This document shows, piece by piece, positions 36,155 to 45,628 of a stretch of 64,000 nt of DNA. Numbering within the stretch: the stretch's first letter is position 1; each line of letters opens with the position of its first letter. The DNA is taken from the NCBI GenBank assembly GCA_035571875.1, contig DATNBR010000043.1:1-64000 (forward strand). Reading direction: 5' to 3'. Source of the stretch: Parafrigoribacterium_A sp035571875. GTDB lineage: Bacteria > Actinomycetota > Actinomycetes > Actinomycetales > Microbacteriaceae. The notes under the pieces are model-generated. The model was not told the DNA's origin. It made no database searches and saw nothing but the letters and a program-made list of their open reading frames with translations. The translations under genes and the position numbers were made by a program.

Positions 36155-36796
36155 ATGGTGCGCACTGCGGATGCACCGAAGTTCCTCGTGCGCGTGCACC
36201 CGCGACACTCGCTCGTGCGCAACGGCGCTCTTTCCTACGTGCTGCTCTCGCTCCCGCTGTTTGGCGCGCTCTACTTTTTGGGGGCACCGCGGGGCACCTG
36301 GCCGATCGCTCTTGCGGCGCACCTCGCGAGCATCCTTGTCGTCTCCATCGGCTATGTCATCTACCGGCGCATCTACATCGGCGTCACACCCACTGAGATC
36401 CACGAGCGCGGCGTGCTCGGGCGCGCGACCATCACTCCGCTTTCCGAGGTGACCCAGGCGATTCTCGTCTCCACCTACCGCAGTTCCTCGACCGAGATGA
36501 CCCAGCAGCTACTGCTCTGCGACTCCAACGATCGTCGACTGGTGCGGATGCGCGGCATCTTCTGGACAGAATCGGCGATGCGCGCGGTGGCCGCGGTCAG
36601 CGGCGCACCACTCGACGAAGACCCCAACCCGATGACCTCCGCGGCGTTCTTCGCGCACTATCCAGGCACGGCGTACTGGTTCGAGAATCGTCCGGTGCTC
36701 ACGGTGGTCGCGGTCGTCGTCGCTCTCGTGGCCGTGCTGGGGCTCGTGCTGGGTCTGATGGCCGTCATGGGCATCCCGACCGAAATGGCTCTGTGA
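36155..36796 (+). CDS. Small membrane protein with PH-like domain, unknown function
   Basis: 213 residues. Two N-terminal helices (GALSYVLLSLPLFGALYFLG; IALAAHLASILVVSIGYVIY) are followed by a soluble segment of about 95 residues (YIGVTPTEIHERGVLGRATITPLSEVTQAILVSTYRS...LLLCDSNDRRLVRMRG). Its strand pattern recalls bacterial PH-like (bPH) domains. A C-terminal helix follows (VLTVVAVVVALVAVLGLVLGLMAVMG). Convergent with the LacI gene, leaving a 1-bp gap. No specific function can be given. Confidence 0.75.
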   Translation: MVRTADAPKFLVRVHPRHSLVRNGALSYVLLSLPLFGALYFLGAPRGTWPIALAAHLASILVVSIGYVIYRRIYIGVTPTEIHERGVLGRATITPLSEVTQAILVSTYRSSSTEMTQQLLLCDSNDRRLVRMRGIFWTESAMRAVAAVSGAPLDEDPNPMTSAAFFAHYPGTAYWFENRPVLTVVAVVVALVAVLGLVLGLMAVMGIPTEMAL

Positions 36797-36797
36797 C

Positions 36798-37835
36798 TCA
36801 GCTCGGCGGCGCCGTCGACTCGCGAAGGACAAGCAGCGGGGCATCCGGTGCCTCGTCTTCGACGGCGTGGTCGTCGTTGATCGACGCGAGCAGGCGGTTC
36901 ATCAGCATTCGCCCCTGCCGCTCGTAATCCACGCGCACCGTCGACAGCGGCGGCTGGTAGAACGCCGATTCCGGGGTGTCGTCGAAGCCCGTGACGCTGA
37001 GGTCACCGGGAACGGAAACACCGCGCTCCGCGAGCGCACGCAGGAGGCCGAGCGCCATCTGGTCGTTCGCGGCCACGACCGCGGTGATCCCGCGGTCGAG
37101 AGGCAGGTCGACGCCCGCGCGATATCCGGATGCCGACGACCAGTTCCCCTCGACGGAACCAGCCGAGACGAGACCGTGCTTCTGAAGCGCCGCGTCGAAT
37201 GCGGCAGCGCGGTTTCGGGACGCCCACCACTCGAGCGGGCCGGAAAGGTGAAAGAGTTCGCGGTGGCCGAGCGCGACCAGGTGATCGACGAGCTGTTGCA
37301 TTCCGGAGTCGCTGACGCTCGTGTGCAGCGCTGCAGCGCTCTGATCAACGTCGGTCTCCATGAGCACCGGCACGGCGAACCCGGCGTGCTGGATGCGATC
37401 GGCCAGCAGGTCCATCGGCGCAAACGCCACGATCCCGGCGAGGTCTTGCGTGCGCAGGACGCTCAGCGCCTGATCGACCGCGGTATCGTCCCGTGGGTCG
37501 AGTGTGACGATGTCGAGGAGGTAGCCGGCATGCCGAGCCGCATCACTCGCGCCCTGAATGGTCTTGCTCGGGCCGACCTCGAGCAGCTCGTAGACCAGGG
37601 CCCCGATGCGGCGCGACCGGTTGGTCGCGAGCGATCGCGCGGCGAGGTTCGGTCGGTACTCAAGCTCGTCCAACGCCGCCTGCACGCGAGCCCTGGTCTC
37701 CGGTCGGATGCCCTCGTAACCCTGCAGCATCCGCGAGACCGTCTGGTGTGATACTCCCGCGCGCTTCGCCACGTCGTAGATCGTGGCGGGCCGCTCCGCC
37801 TGATGATCGGAGGCGCGAGACGGCAGAGTCATCAC
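36798..37835 (-). CDS. LacI-family regulator of the alpha-xylosidase/ABC cluster
   Basis: 345 residues from GTG at 37835; an ATG directly follows and is an equal candidate, with GGGGGATC upstream. LacI HTH at residues ~18-40 (ATIYDVAKRAGVSHQTVSRMLQG), hinge LAARSLATNRSRRIG, then a periplasmic-binding-type effector domain (VVAANDQMALGLLRALAERG, DLSVTGFDDTPES). Last gene of the run ABC solute-binding protein, two permeases, GH31. Likely repressor of that run; candidate operator at 43648-43665. Confidence 0.9.
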   Translation of the reverse strand: MMTLPSRASDHQAERPATIYDVAKRAGVSHQTVSRMLQGYEGIRPETRARVQAALDELEYRPNLAARSLATNRSRRIGALVYELLEVGPSKTIQGASDAARHAGYLLDIVTLDPRDDTAVDQALSVLRTQDLAGIVAFAPMDLLADRIQHAGFAVPVLMETDVDQSAAALHTSVSDSGMQQLVDHLVALGHRELFHLSGPLEWWASRNRAAAFDAALQKHGLVSAGSVEGNWSSASGYRAGVDLPLDRGITAVVAANDQMALGLLRALAERGVSVPGDLSVTGFDDTPESAFYQPPLSTVRVDYERQGRMLMNRLLASINDDHAVEDEAPDAPLLVLRESTAPPS

Positions 37836-37920
37836 GATCCCCCTTCACCTGTGCGTCGTGCCAGTGTCGATAGCTAAGAATACGTCGAAACCGCCACGCT
37901 CCCCGTCGCTACGGCCGCTC

Positions 37921-40269
37921 TCAACCGCCGAGTCGCGCCTCACCCGCAGTCGCCTCGACCGGCGTGCCGTGCGGCGCTCTGACGCGCCAGCCCGCGGAGG
38001 CATCGGAACTGACGTGCACCCCGCTCGCGGTCCGTTCGACCTGGAATTCGGCGGACCGACCGTCGGGCGTGGTCACCAGGATGCTGCGGGCGCCATCTTC
38101 CGACGAGGGATACAGCTCAAGGGTCAGGCCGTCGAGGTAGTCATAGTCGGGTCGGTCACTGCGCGCTCCGATGGGCAGCACCGCGCCCTCTCGCACGTAC
38201 AGCGGCAGGCTGTCGTAGTCGTGCTGCTCGCGGCGCCACGCGGGACCCTGCACCTGCTCGCCGGTGAAGTAGTTGGTCCAGATGCCGGCGGGCAGGTAGA
38301 AGTCGACGGTGCCGTCCTCGGTGAAGACGGGAGCGACGAGCAGGTCGGCGCCGAGCATGTACTGGCGGTCGAGATACCCGGTGGCCGGGTCATCCGCGAA
38401 CTCGAGCTGCATCGGGCGCAACACCGGGGTCCCCTTACGGGATGCCTCGAGGCCGGCCGCGTAGAGGTAGGGCATGAGCGAGAGCTTCAACGCCGCAAAC
38501 GTGCGAGTCACCGCGACCGCGCTCTGCTCGCTCGTGTCTTCCGTTCCGTCGGCGAGCCGGTCGAAGACCCACGGCACGCGATACGAGTCCGAGCCGTGGA
38601 AGCGACTGTGACTCGAGAGGAGACCGAAGGCGGTCCAGCGCTTGAAGACGCCGGCATCCGGTGTTCCCTCAAAGCCGCCGATGTCGTGGCTCCAGAATCC
38701 GAAGCCGCTGAACGCGAGCGACAGGCCGCCGCGCAGGGTCTCGGCCATCGATTCGAAGCTCGAGGTGGAGTCTCCGCCCCAGTGCACCGGGAGGCTCTGG
38801 CCGCCTGTGGTCGCCGAACGGGCGAACAGCACGGCGTCTCCCGCTCCGCGCTTCTCCTCGAGCACATCGAAGACCACTCGGTTGTAGAGCTGGGTGTAGT
38901 AGTTGTGCATACGCTCCGGGCTCGAGCCGTCGAAGTAGTCCACCTCGAGCGGGATGCGCTCACCGAAGTCGGTCTTGAAGGCATCGACGCCCTGGTCGAG
39001 CAGCACCCGCAGCTTGTTCTGATACCAGGCCGCGGCATCCGGATTCGTGAAGTCGACGAGCCCCATGCCGGCCTGCCAGAGATCCCACTGCCAGACATCG
39101 CCGTTCGTGCGCTTGAGCAAATATCCCGCGGCCTTCGCCTCCGCAAACAGCGGTGAACGCTGGGCGATGTACGGATTGATCCACACGCAGACGTGCAGGT
39201 TCTTCTCGTGCAGGCGCGCGAGCATGCCTTCCGGGTCGGGGAAGGTGCGGGAGTCCCACTCGAAGTCGGTCCAGTTGAACTCGCGCATCCAGAAGCAGTC
39301 GAAGTGGAACACGCTGAGCGGCAGTTCGCGCCGAGCCATCTCGTCGATGAACCCGGTGACCGTCTGCTCGTCGTAGTTGGTGGTGAAGCTCGTCGAAAGC
39401 CACAGCCCGTACGACCAGGCCGGCACGGATGCCGGCCGACCCGTGAGCGCCGTGTACCGTTCCAGGATCTGCTTGGGATCCTCTCCCGCGATGACGAAGT
39501 ACTCGAGGGACTCGCCCGCGACCGAGAACTGCACGCGCTCGACCGCCTCGGAGCCGACCTCGTAGGAGACGTGACCCGGGTTGTTGACGAGTACCCCGTA
39601 TCCCCGATTGCTCAGGTAGAACGGCACATTCTTATAGGCCTGCTCGCTCGAGGTGCCTCCGTCTGCGTTCCAGATGTCGACCGACTGGCCATTCTTCACG
39701 AGCGGCCCGAACCGCTCGCCTAGACCGTAGATGAGTTCCCCCACCCCGAGCGAGAGCTGTTCGTGCACATAGCTGTCGTGCAAAGTGCCGGAGGTGCCGG
39801 CGCGCGCGTTACCGATCGGAGCCCCGTCGACCTGCGCGTCGGGCGTGAGCTGCACGTAGCCGAGAGACTTGTGCCCGCTCGAGGCCAGGACTCGTCCGCC
39901 GGAACTGAACTCGAGTCGCCACGGCGCGCCGGCGGAGATCGTGGCCGTGAGGTCACCGCTCGTGAGCGTGGCACCGGCATCCGTCATGGCGACGACCCCG
40001 TGCCCCTCCTCGGCGCCGACGAGGTCGAAGCCGACATGGTCGCGGCCGCCGGTGAAGTGTTCGATCTTCACGCCGACGACACCGGGCAGCGGAGAGCTGA
40101 GCGTCACCGTGAGCACGGGCTGGTTGAGCGTGTCTCCGCGCGTCTCGATGATCTTCGTCGGCGCCGTCACCTGCAGCGAGTGTTCCGCGGGCCAGATGTC
40201 GTAGGCCTCGCGGGCATACAGCGCGGTGACGCCCGGGCGCAGCTGCCAGAATCCGTCGGTGAATTTCAT
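37921..40269 (-). CDS. yicI: GH31 alpha-xylosidase
   Basis: 782 residues, close to YicI/XylS length. Cleaves alpha-1,6-xylose from xyloglucan oligosaccharides or isoprimeverose. Nucleophile D in FKTDFGERIP, acid/base region GGDSTSSFESM, plus FSGFGFWSHDIGGFEGTPD and RWTAFGLLSSHSRFHGS. The N-terminal region MKFTDGFWQLRPGV matches the YicI type. No signal peptide, so cytoplasmic. Starts 16 bp after the permease stop. Ends 85 bp before the LacI start. Confidence 0.93.
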   Translation of the reverse strand: MKFTDGFWQLRPGVTALYAREAYDIWPAEHSLQVTAPTKIIETRGDTLNQPVLTVTLSSPLPGVVGVKIEHFTGGRDHVGFDLVGAEEGHGVVAMTDAGATLTSGDLTATISAGAPWRLEFSSGGRVLASSGHKSLGYVQLTPDAQVDGAPIGNARAGTSGTLHDSYVHEQLSLGVGELIYGLGERFGPLVKNGQSVDIWNADGGTSSEQAYKNVPFYLSNRGYGVLVNNPGHVSYEVGSEAVERVQFSVAGESLEYFVIAGEDPKQILERYTALTGRPASVPAWSYGLWLSTSFTTNYDEQTVTGFIDEMARRELPLSVFHFDCFWMREFNWTDFEWDSRTFPDPEGMLARLHEKNLHVCVWINPYIAQRSPLFAEAKAAGYLLKRTNGDVWQWDLWQAGMGLVDFTNPDAAAWYQNKLRVLLDQGVDAFKTDFGERIPLEVDYFDGSSPERMHNYYTQLYNRVVFDVLEEKRGAGDAVLFARSATTGGQSLPVHWGGDSTSSFESMAETLRGGLSLAFSGFGFWSHDIGGFEGTPDAGVFKRWTAFGLLSSHSRFHGSDSYRVPWVFDRLADGTEDTSEQSAVAVTRTFAALKLSLMPYLYAAGLEASRKGTPVLRPMQLEFADDPATGYLDRQYMLGADLLVAPVFTEDGTVDFYLPAGIWTNYFTGEQVQGPAWRREQHDYDSLPLYVREGAVLPIGARSDRPDYDYLDGLTLELYPSSEDGARSILVTTPDGRSAEFQVERTASGVHVSSDASAGWRVRAPHGTPVEATAGEARLGG

Positions 40270-40285
40270 GTGGTTGTGTCCGTAA

Positions 40286-41176
40286 CTACTTGACCGCGCC
40301 TGCGGTGATGCCCCGGGTGAGGGTGCGCTGGAAGATGAGGAAGAAGATCAGGGTCGGGATGAGACCGAGCAGCGCGGACGCGCTCGTCGTCGTGACATCC
40401 ATCAGTCGGTCACCCTGAAGCACGGCGATCGCCACGGGCACTGTCTGGTTGTCGTTGCTCACCAGGAAGGTCAGCGGGATGAGGAACTCGTTCCAGGTCC
40501 AGATGAAGAAGAAGATCACGAGCACCGACAGGGTGGGCCGACTGATCGGCACGATCACGCGCCAGAGGATCTGCCAGCGCCCGGCGCCGTCGAGCGACGC
40601 GGCCTCGAGCAGTTCCTTGGGGAACGTGCCGTAGACCGAGGACAGCAGATAGGTGCCGAACGCGCTCTGGATGACGGTGAAGATGATGATCACAGACCAC
40701 ACGTTGTCGTAGAGGCCCACCTGCTTGAACATGTAGTACAGCGGGTAGAGCAGCGCCTCCTGCGGGATCATGTTGGCGAGCAGGAACAGGATGATGACCC
40801 AGGTTCTACCACGCACGCGCCCGATCCCGATGGCAAAGGCGTTCAACACCGAGAGCAGCACCGCCGCGATCGCCACGACGCTGCTGATGAGGAAGCTGTT
40901 CCACAGCTTCTCCGGGAAGTTGACCCTCGTCCAGAAGTTCTCGATGCCGTGGAAATAGAACTGGGTCGGAAGGGTCAGCGGCCCCGAGCTCGCGTAGTCA
41001 GCCGGTGACTTGAACGAGTTGATCAGGATGATCAGGAACGGCACCGCGATCACGAAGCCGATGACGATCGCGACGATGAGGATGACCCAGTCGGCAATCG
41101 TGCGCCGCGTGCGGTGCGCGTGCGGTGCGGTCCCCGCGGGCGTGGAACTCGCCCTGTTCACGGTGGCAGTACTCAT
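40286..41176 (-). CDS. Carbohydrate ABC permease, MalG type
   Basis: 296 residues, six helices, first from ~30 (WVILIVAIVIGFVIAVPFLIILINS). The EAA loop is ELLEAASLDGAGRWQILWRVIVPISRP. Partner of the permease encoded just before it (4-bp overlap). Imports the oligosaccharide delivered by the solute-binding protein. No ATPase gene lies in the cluster, so a shared MsiK-like ATPase encoded elsewhere is presumably used. Confidence 0.92.
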   Translation of the reverse strand: MSTATVNRASSTPAGTAPHAHRTRRTIADWVILIVAIVIGFVIAVPFLIILINSFKSPADYASSGPLTLPTQFYFHGIENFWTRVNFPEKLWNSFLISSVVAIAAVLLSVLNAFAIGIGRVRGRTWVIILFLLANMIPQEALLYPLYYMFKQVGLYDNVWSVIIIFTVIQSAFGTYLLSSVYGTFPKELLEAASLDGAGRWQILWRVIVPISRPTLSVLVIFFFIWTWNEFLIPLTFLVSNDNQTVPVAIAVLQGDRLMDVTTTSASALLGLIPTLIFFLIFQRTLTRGITAGAVK

Positions 41177-42153
41177 CGAACCTCACGCTCCGAACGCTCG
41201 ACGGCGTTTTGCGCCTTGATGAAGATGATCACGAGCACGACGATCACCAGCGTGAGCGCGGTCGCGATGGTCGCGCCGTACCCGACCTGCTGGTTCTGAA
41301 AGAACTCGCTGTAGGAGTAGTAGCTCGGCACGATGGTCGAGGTACCCGGGCCGCCCCTGGTGAGGATGTAGATCGGTCCGAACACCTTCAGCGCCGCGAT
41401 CGTGCAGGTGAGCGCGACCACGAAGATCTCGGGCCGGATGATGTTCACGGTGATCGCGCGGAATCTCTGGAACCAGCCGGCGCCATCCAGTTCCGCCGCC
41501 TCGTAGAGCTCGGGATCGACGCGCTGGAGCGCCGCCATGAAGATCACGACGGGATAGCCGAGCTGCACCCAGACCATCACGAACATGATGCTGAGGAGGG
41601 CGGTGTCTGGGCTACCGAGCCAGTTGTGCTGCAGGCTGCCGAGACCCACCGCCTTGAGAATGATGTTGAGCGCGCCGTTCTCGGGCCGGAGGATCCAGCC
41701 GATCACGATGGCCGCGACAGCGACGGGGAGGATCTGCGGCAGGTAGTAGGTGGCTCGCAGGAAGCTCGCGAGGCGACCGCCGAACTTCTTGCCGACGAGG
41801 TCGAAGAGCATGGCGGCCAGCAGCAGGCCGAGCAGGGTCGGAACGATGACCATCGCCACGATCATCCAGATGCTGTTGAGGAACGAGGTCCAGAACTTCG
41901 TGTCCTGCAAGAGCGCCGCCCAGTTGTCGAGCCCGGTGAACACCGGCGGCAGGATGCCGCGCCACGAGGTGAAGCTGAGGTAGATGTTCCAGACCAGCGG
42001 GATCAGGATGATGATCGCGAACAGCACGAATCCCGGAATCAGGTACAGCCAGAATCCCCCGTTGCCGCGGCCTCGTCCGCTGTGGGGCAGGAGGGATTCA
42101 TCCGCGTGCCTCTTCCTGACACGGTCTGGTCGCACAAACGGCACGGTTGCCAC
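41173..42153 (-). CDS. Carbohydrate ABC permease, MalF type
   Basis: 326 residues, GTG start. Six helices beginning at about residue 33 (GFWLYLIPGFVLFAIIILIP). EAA motif: LYEAAELDGAGWFQRFRAITVNIIRPE. Forms the heterodimeric channel with the next gene product. Separated from the solute-binding protein gene by 70 bp with a strong hairpin. Confidence 0.92.
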   Translation of the reverse strand: MATVPFVRPDRVRKRHADESLLPHSGRGRGNGGFWLYLIPGFVLFAIIILIPLVWNIYLSFTSWRGILPPVFTGLDNWAALLQDTKFWTSFLNSIWMIVAMVIVPTLLGLLLAAMLFDLVGKKFGGRLASFLRATYYLPQILPVAVAAIVIGWILRPENGALNIILKAVGLGSLQHNWLGSPDTALLSIMFVMVWVQLGYPVVIFMAALQRVDPELYEAAELDGAGWFQRFRAITVNIIRPEIFVVALTCTIAALKVFGPIYILTRGGPGTSTIVPSYYSYSEFFQNQQVGYGATIATALTLVIVVLVIIFIKAQNAVERSEREVR

Positions 42154-42189
42154 TGCTGCTCCTCGGATCGTCGAATCAATGACCGGATG

Positions 42190-42215
42190 CCGGGGCGGTT
42201 TTCACGCCGCCCCGG
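42190..42215 (-). terminator. Intercistronic hairpin after the solute-binding protein gene
   Basis: Perfect 9-bp stem CCGGGGCGG/CCGCCCCGG with an 8-nt loop, 8 bp beyond the stop of the binding-protein gene and before the permease genes. It may attenuate transcription or protect the upstream mRNA so that binding protein exceeds permease. Confidence 0.65.
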
Positions 42216-42223
42216 CCCGGGCG

Positions 42224-43549
42224 CTACTTGGTGATGGCGTCGACGCCGGACTGGTACTCGCCGCCCAGTTCGGAGAGAACGGCCTTCGTCGACTTGGTGC
42301 CGTTGACGAGCTCCTGCAGGCCGGCGTTCAGCTGGTCGTAGAAGGTCGGCGTGGGCCAGTCGGGGTAGAAGCCGATGCCGTCTTGCCCGGTGAGGGTGTT
42401 GAAGTTGTCGATCAACTCCTTGCTCTTCGGGTCGGTGATCGCGGAGGCATCGGCCGCGACGGGGATGCCGCCGCTGTTGCCCATGAGGTTCTGGATCTTC
42501 TTGCTCATCGTGATGTCGATGAACTTGTAGGCCAGATCCTTGTTCTTCGACTTGGCCGGGACGACCCAGATGTTGCCCGAGGAACCCGGTGCCATCTTCG
42601 AGCCGGGGAAGAGGAACGTGCCCCAGTCGAAGCTCGTCGCCTGCGTGGTGAATCGGTTGTACCACCAGCTGCCGGAGTAGAAGATCGGGTACTTGCCGCT
42701 GATCCAGCTCGTGCCCGCGTCTTCGGCCTTGAGGCCGGCCGCATCCTTGCTGATGTAGCCCTTGTCGACCCAGTCCTTGATGGTGTCCGCAGCGAAGGTG
42801 AGCTCCGGGCCGGTCCAGTCGACCTTGCCCTTGTAGAGCTGGTAGTCATCGACCCAGGAGCGGTTGGCCTTGCTCAGGGCGAGCTGGTAGAACAACTGGC
42901 CGAGCGGGTACTCTGCGGCGGATTCGGCAAGCGGTGTCACGCCGTTCTCCTTGAAGGTCTTGAGCGCCGCCTCGAACTCGGAGAACGTCTTCGGAACCTC
43001 GATGTTGTACTTCTTGAACATGTCTTTGTTGTAGTAGACCTCGACGTACTCGCCGTAGTTCGGGATGCCGTACCAGTTGCCCGAGCCCATGACGCCCTTG
43101 GCGTCGTAGCGAGCGGTGGTCTGCAGCGAGGGCGCGAGCTTCTTGTCCCAGCCGTAGGCCTTGACCGCGGTGTTCATGTTGCTCAGCAGTCCCTGGCTCG
43201 AGAGCAGTCCCGCGGTCGCGTTGCCCTTGTTGTACTCGAGGATGTCCGGGGCGGCATTCGAGTTGAGGACCTGACTCGCGGTGGAGCGGATCTGCTCGAA
43301 CGACTTGGCCTCGAACTTGACCTTGGCGCCGGTCTCGCTCTCGAACTCCTTGATGGCCTCGTTCCAGGCGATTCCCATCGCGCTGGTCGGGTCCTCGTAG
43401 TCCCACAGCGTGAGCGTCTTGCCCTTGCCGTCGGGGTTCGTGTTGACCTTGCCGGAGTCTGCGGCCGATCCGCCGCCGCCGGAACATCCCGCAAGTAACA
43501 TCGCGCCGGTGACCAGTATGGCCGCGGCGGCGAGCTGCCTCTTTCGCAT
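42224..43549 (-). CDS. Sugar ABC transporter solute-binding lipoprotein
   Basis: 441 residues. Lipoprotein signal MRKRQLAAAAILVTGAMLLAGC with a lipobox ending LLAGC at Cys22, then a Gly/Ser linker. Family 1 binding fold (LTLWDYEDPTSAMGIAWNEAIKEFE, YAIP-like NWYGIPNYGEYVEVYYNKDMF, WWYNRFTTQ). Context with GH31 suggests a xylosylated oligosaccharide such as isoprimeverose or a xyloglucan fragment. First gene of the cluster; operator candidate about 100 bp upstream. Confidence 0.92.
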   Translation of the reverse strand: MRKRQLAAAAILVTGAMLLAGCSGGGGSAADSGKVNTNPDGKGKTLTLWDYEDPTSAMGIAWNEAIKEFESETGAKVKFEAKSFEQIRSTASQVLNSNAAPDILEYNKGNATAGLLSSQGLLSNMNTAVKAYGWDKKLAPSLQTTARYDAKGVMGSGNWYGIPNYGEYVEVYYNKDMFKKYNIEVPKTFSEFEAALKTFKENGVTPLAESAAEYPLGQLFYQLALSKANRSWVDDYQLYKGKVDWTGPELTFAADTIKDWVDKGYISKDAAGLKAEDAGTSWISGKYPIFYSGSWWYNRFTTQATSFDWGTFLFPGSKMAPGSSGNIWVVPAKSKNKDLAYKFIDITMSKKIQNLMGNSGGIPVAADASAITDPKSKELIDNFNTLTGQDGIGFYPDWPTPTFYDQLNAGLQELVNGTKSTKAVLSELGGEYQSGVDAITK

Positions 43550-43647
43550 TCTGTACCTCCTTGTAAAGAGGAGTGCCGCCTCGTGCAGGGCTGGCAGCCA
43601 CTCCGGTGCCGAGCTGTTCGGGCGCCGACTACACCGGGCCTCGCAGC

Positions 43648-43665
43648 AATGTTTCCGGTAACATT
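43648..43665. promoter_or_regulatory. LacI-type operator candidate upstream of the alpha-xylosidase cluster
   Basis: AATGTTTCCGGTAACATT is an 18-bp palindrome (8 of 9 pairs) with the central CG typical of LacI-family sites. A second, weaker half-overlapping copy (ATTACCGGTAACAT) follows to 43676. Probably bound by the LacI protein at the end of the cluster. Confidence 0.6.
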
Positions 43666-43767
43666 ACCGGTAACATCATCGCAAAGACAAGGGTTTGTTG
43701 CCGCGAACTTCAAATGACGCGGCTGGCTGGCGTCACCTCGGCGCGACCGACGAGCGCGAAGCGCGGG

Positions 43768-44310
43768 TTACCCGTCCGAGGCGACGATCCTGTCGATCAG
43801 GATGGCCCAGAGCTGTTCCACGTCGATCTCGGATTCATACCGCCCGGCCAGCTCCAGAATCAGCAGGCCGTGCGCCCACGCCCACAAGGCCACCGAGGTC
43901 GTGCGATCGGCGAACAGGGCGCGGTAGGTGAGTGCTCTGGCGTCGTATGCGTCCTGTGGGAGCGACGGCGGAAGTGGTCGCTCGTGCATGAGTCGATACA
44001 ACTGCGGATGCCGATGTCCGAAGTCCCGATACGCACGCGCCAGCATTTCCACGACCATCCGTCGCGTCGGCGACGGACCGAGGGCCGCGAGCGCGCGCTG
44101 CGTGGACTCCCCCTGCATGCGGAACCCGAGCTCGATGAGCCTGCTCTCGATGTCGGCCTTGCCGTCGAACTGCTTGTAGAGCGACGGCGGCTTGACGCCC
44201 GCGGCCCTCGCCACCTCGACGAGGCTGAAGGCCTCGAGTCCGTTGCGTTCTAGCACCTCGAGTGCCAACTCCAGCACCTCGTCACGTCGCACCGAACGCG
44301 CCGGGCTCAT
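43768..44310 (-). CDS. TetR-family regulator
   Basis: 180 residues from the ATG at 44310, overlapping the upstream stop by 4 bp. The N-terminal HTH is RDEVLELALEVLERNGLEAFSLVEVARAAGVKPPSLYKQF, with PPSLYKQF as the recognition end. The C-terminal part (YRLMHERPLPPSLP, VALWAWAHGLLILELAGRYE) resembles WHG/TetR_C domains. Coupled to the saccharopine-dehydrogenase-like gene, which it may regulate. Confidence 0.88.
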   Translation of the reverse strand: MSPARSVRRDEVLELALEVLERNGLEAFSLVEVARAAGVKPPSLYKQFDGKADIESRLIELGFRMQGESTQRALAALGPSPTRRMVVEMLARAYRDFGHRHPQLYRLMHERPLPPSLPQDAYDARALTYRALFADRTTSVALWAWAHGLLILELAGRYESEIDVEQLWAILIDRIVASDG

Positions 44311-45584
44311 GACTGCGGCGCCCTCTCTTCCAGGTGCCACGGTTGACCATAGCCTCCGTCGCTCACCGGCCGAGCCATGAGCTCGAGGTACAGGTCGGCG
44401 CGGAACGCCTCGGGACCGAGCACGCCCCGCCCGCTCCACTCCCCCGTCGAGAGCAGTTCCAGGGCGATCACGGGGTTGAGGGCGGTCTGCCAGACGACAC
44501 ACTGGCACTCGTACTCCGCCATCGTCCACTCGTTGTCGCTCACGTGGTAGAGGTAGGTCTCCCGCCGCCGGCCGTCGGTGCCGACGCCCGTCACGAGCAC
44601 TCCCGCACAGGTCTTGCCGGTCATCCGTGGTCCGAGCGTGGCCGGATCTGGCAGTCCCGCTGCCACGACGTCGCGCGGTGCGACCTCGACCGGGCCGGCG
44701 GTCGATCGCACGCGCACGGGATCCGTCTTGTCGAGCCCGAGCTGGTGCAGCGTCTTCAGGATGCCGATGAACTCATTGCCCAGCCCGTACTTGAAGGTGA
44801 CGCGCTTCGCATCCACCCAGCGCGGCATGAGCAACACCTCTTCGTGTTCCACGTTGACGCACTCGACCGGGCCGATGCCCTCGGGAAACTCGAACACCTC
44901 CGGCTCACTGAACGGCTCGGTGGTGTACCAACCCCTGTCCTTCTCCCAGATCACGGGCGGGTTCAGGCACTCCTCGATCGTCGTCCAGATGCTGAAGGAT
45001 GGCGCGAAGATCTCGTTGCCGGCTTCGTCGCGCACCACCAGATTCGCGCCGTCTCGCACCGCCAGCTCGTCGATCTCACTGAACAGGTGGTCGGCGGCAA
45101 AGCGCGCGAATACGTCGCTGAGCCCCGGCTCGACACCGATGCCCACGAGGGCGAGCAGCCCCGCCGTCTCCCAGTCCGGCGCCTGCGCGAACTGGTCGTC
45201 GCCGAGCTTCACGCCGGTCTCGGCGTGCGGATCGGTCGGATGCGGCTCCGACAGGCTCATCGCCATGTCGAGGTAGTTCGCTCCTGCGGCGAGCGCACCG
45301 GCGAAGATCGTGGGCACGAACTTCGGCTCGACCGCGTTCATGACGTGCGTGGCGCCGTGTTCAAGGGCGACGGATGCGACGCTATCCGGATCTGAGGCAT
45401 CGATCTGCGCCGAGACGAAGCGTCCGTTCTGCGGCCCGTGCTTCGTTTCGATCCAGGCGATGGTGCGCTCGGCGCGCGATTCGTCGTAGTCGCTCACGAC
45501 CATGACGTCAAAGAAATCGCGTCTCGCGGCGATCTTCGCGATCGCATCGCCAACGCCGCCCGCGCCGATCAAGAGAATTCTCAT
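44307..45584 (-). CDS. Saccharopine dehydrogenase-like protein
   Basis: 425 residues. NAD(P) fold at the N-terminus (MRILLIGAGGVGDAIAKIAARR), then VVSDYDESRAERTIA and ATHVMNAVEPKFVPTIFAGALAAGANYLD, all as in the LYS9/saccharopine dehydrogenase family. The C-terminal domain holds GPVECVNVEHEEVLLMPRW. Related enzymes make lysine intermediates, carboxynorspermidine or homospermidine; the substrate here is unknown. Operon with a TetR gene. Confidence 0.82.
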   Translation of the reverse strand: MRILLIGAGGVGDAIAKIAARRDFFDVMVVSDYDESRAERTIAWIETKHGPQNGRFVSAQIDASDPDSVASVALEHGATHVMNAVEPKFVPTIFAGALAAGANYLDMAMSLSEPHPTDPHAETGVKLGDDQFAQAPDWETAGLLALVGIGVEPGLSDVFARFAADHLFSEIDELAVRDGANLVVRDEAGNEIFAPSFSIWTTIEECLNPPVIWEKDRGWYTTEPFSEPEVFEFPEGIGPVECVNVEHEEVLLMPRWVDAKRVTFKYGLGNEFIGILKTLHQLGLDKTDPVRVRSTAGPVEVAPRDVVAAGLPDPATLGPRMTGKTCAGVLVTGVGTDGRRRETYLYHVSDNEWTMAEYECQCVVWQTALNPVIALELLSTGEWSGRGVLGPEAFRADLYLELMARPVSDGGYGQPWHLEERAPQS

Positions 45585-45628
45585 GGGGAAACGTTACCGG
45601 TAGACCGTGGCGGGGTGCCCCGCGCGGC

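Noticed and set aside
45591..45603. TTACCGGTA before the saccharopine-dehydrogenase gene as a TetR operator linked to the 43.65-kb site
   Set aside because: The shared core is only about 9 bp and the flanks do not form a palindrome; the 43648-43665 site looks like a LacI-family operator instead.
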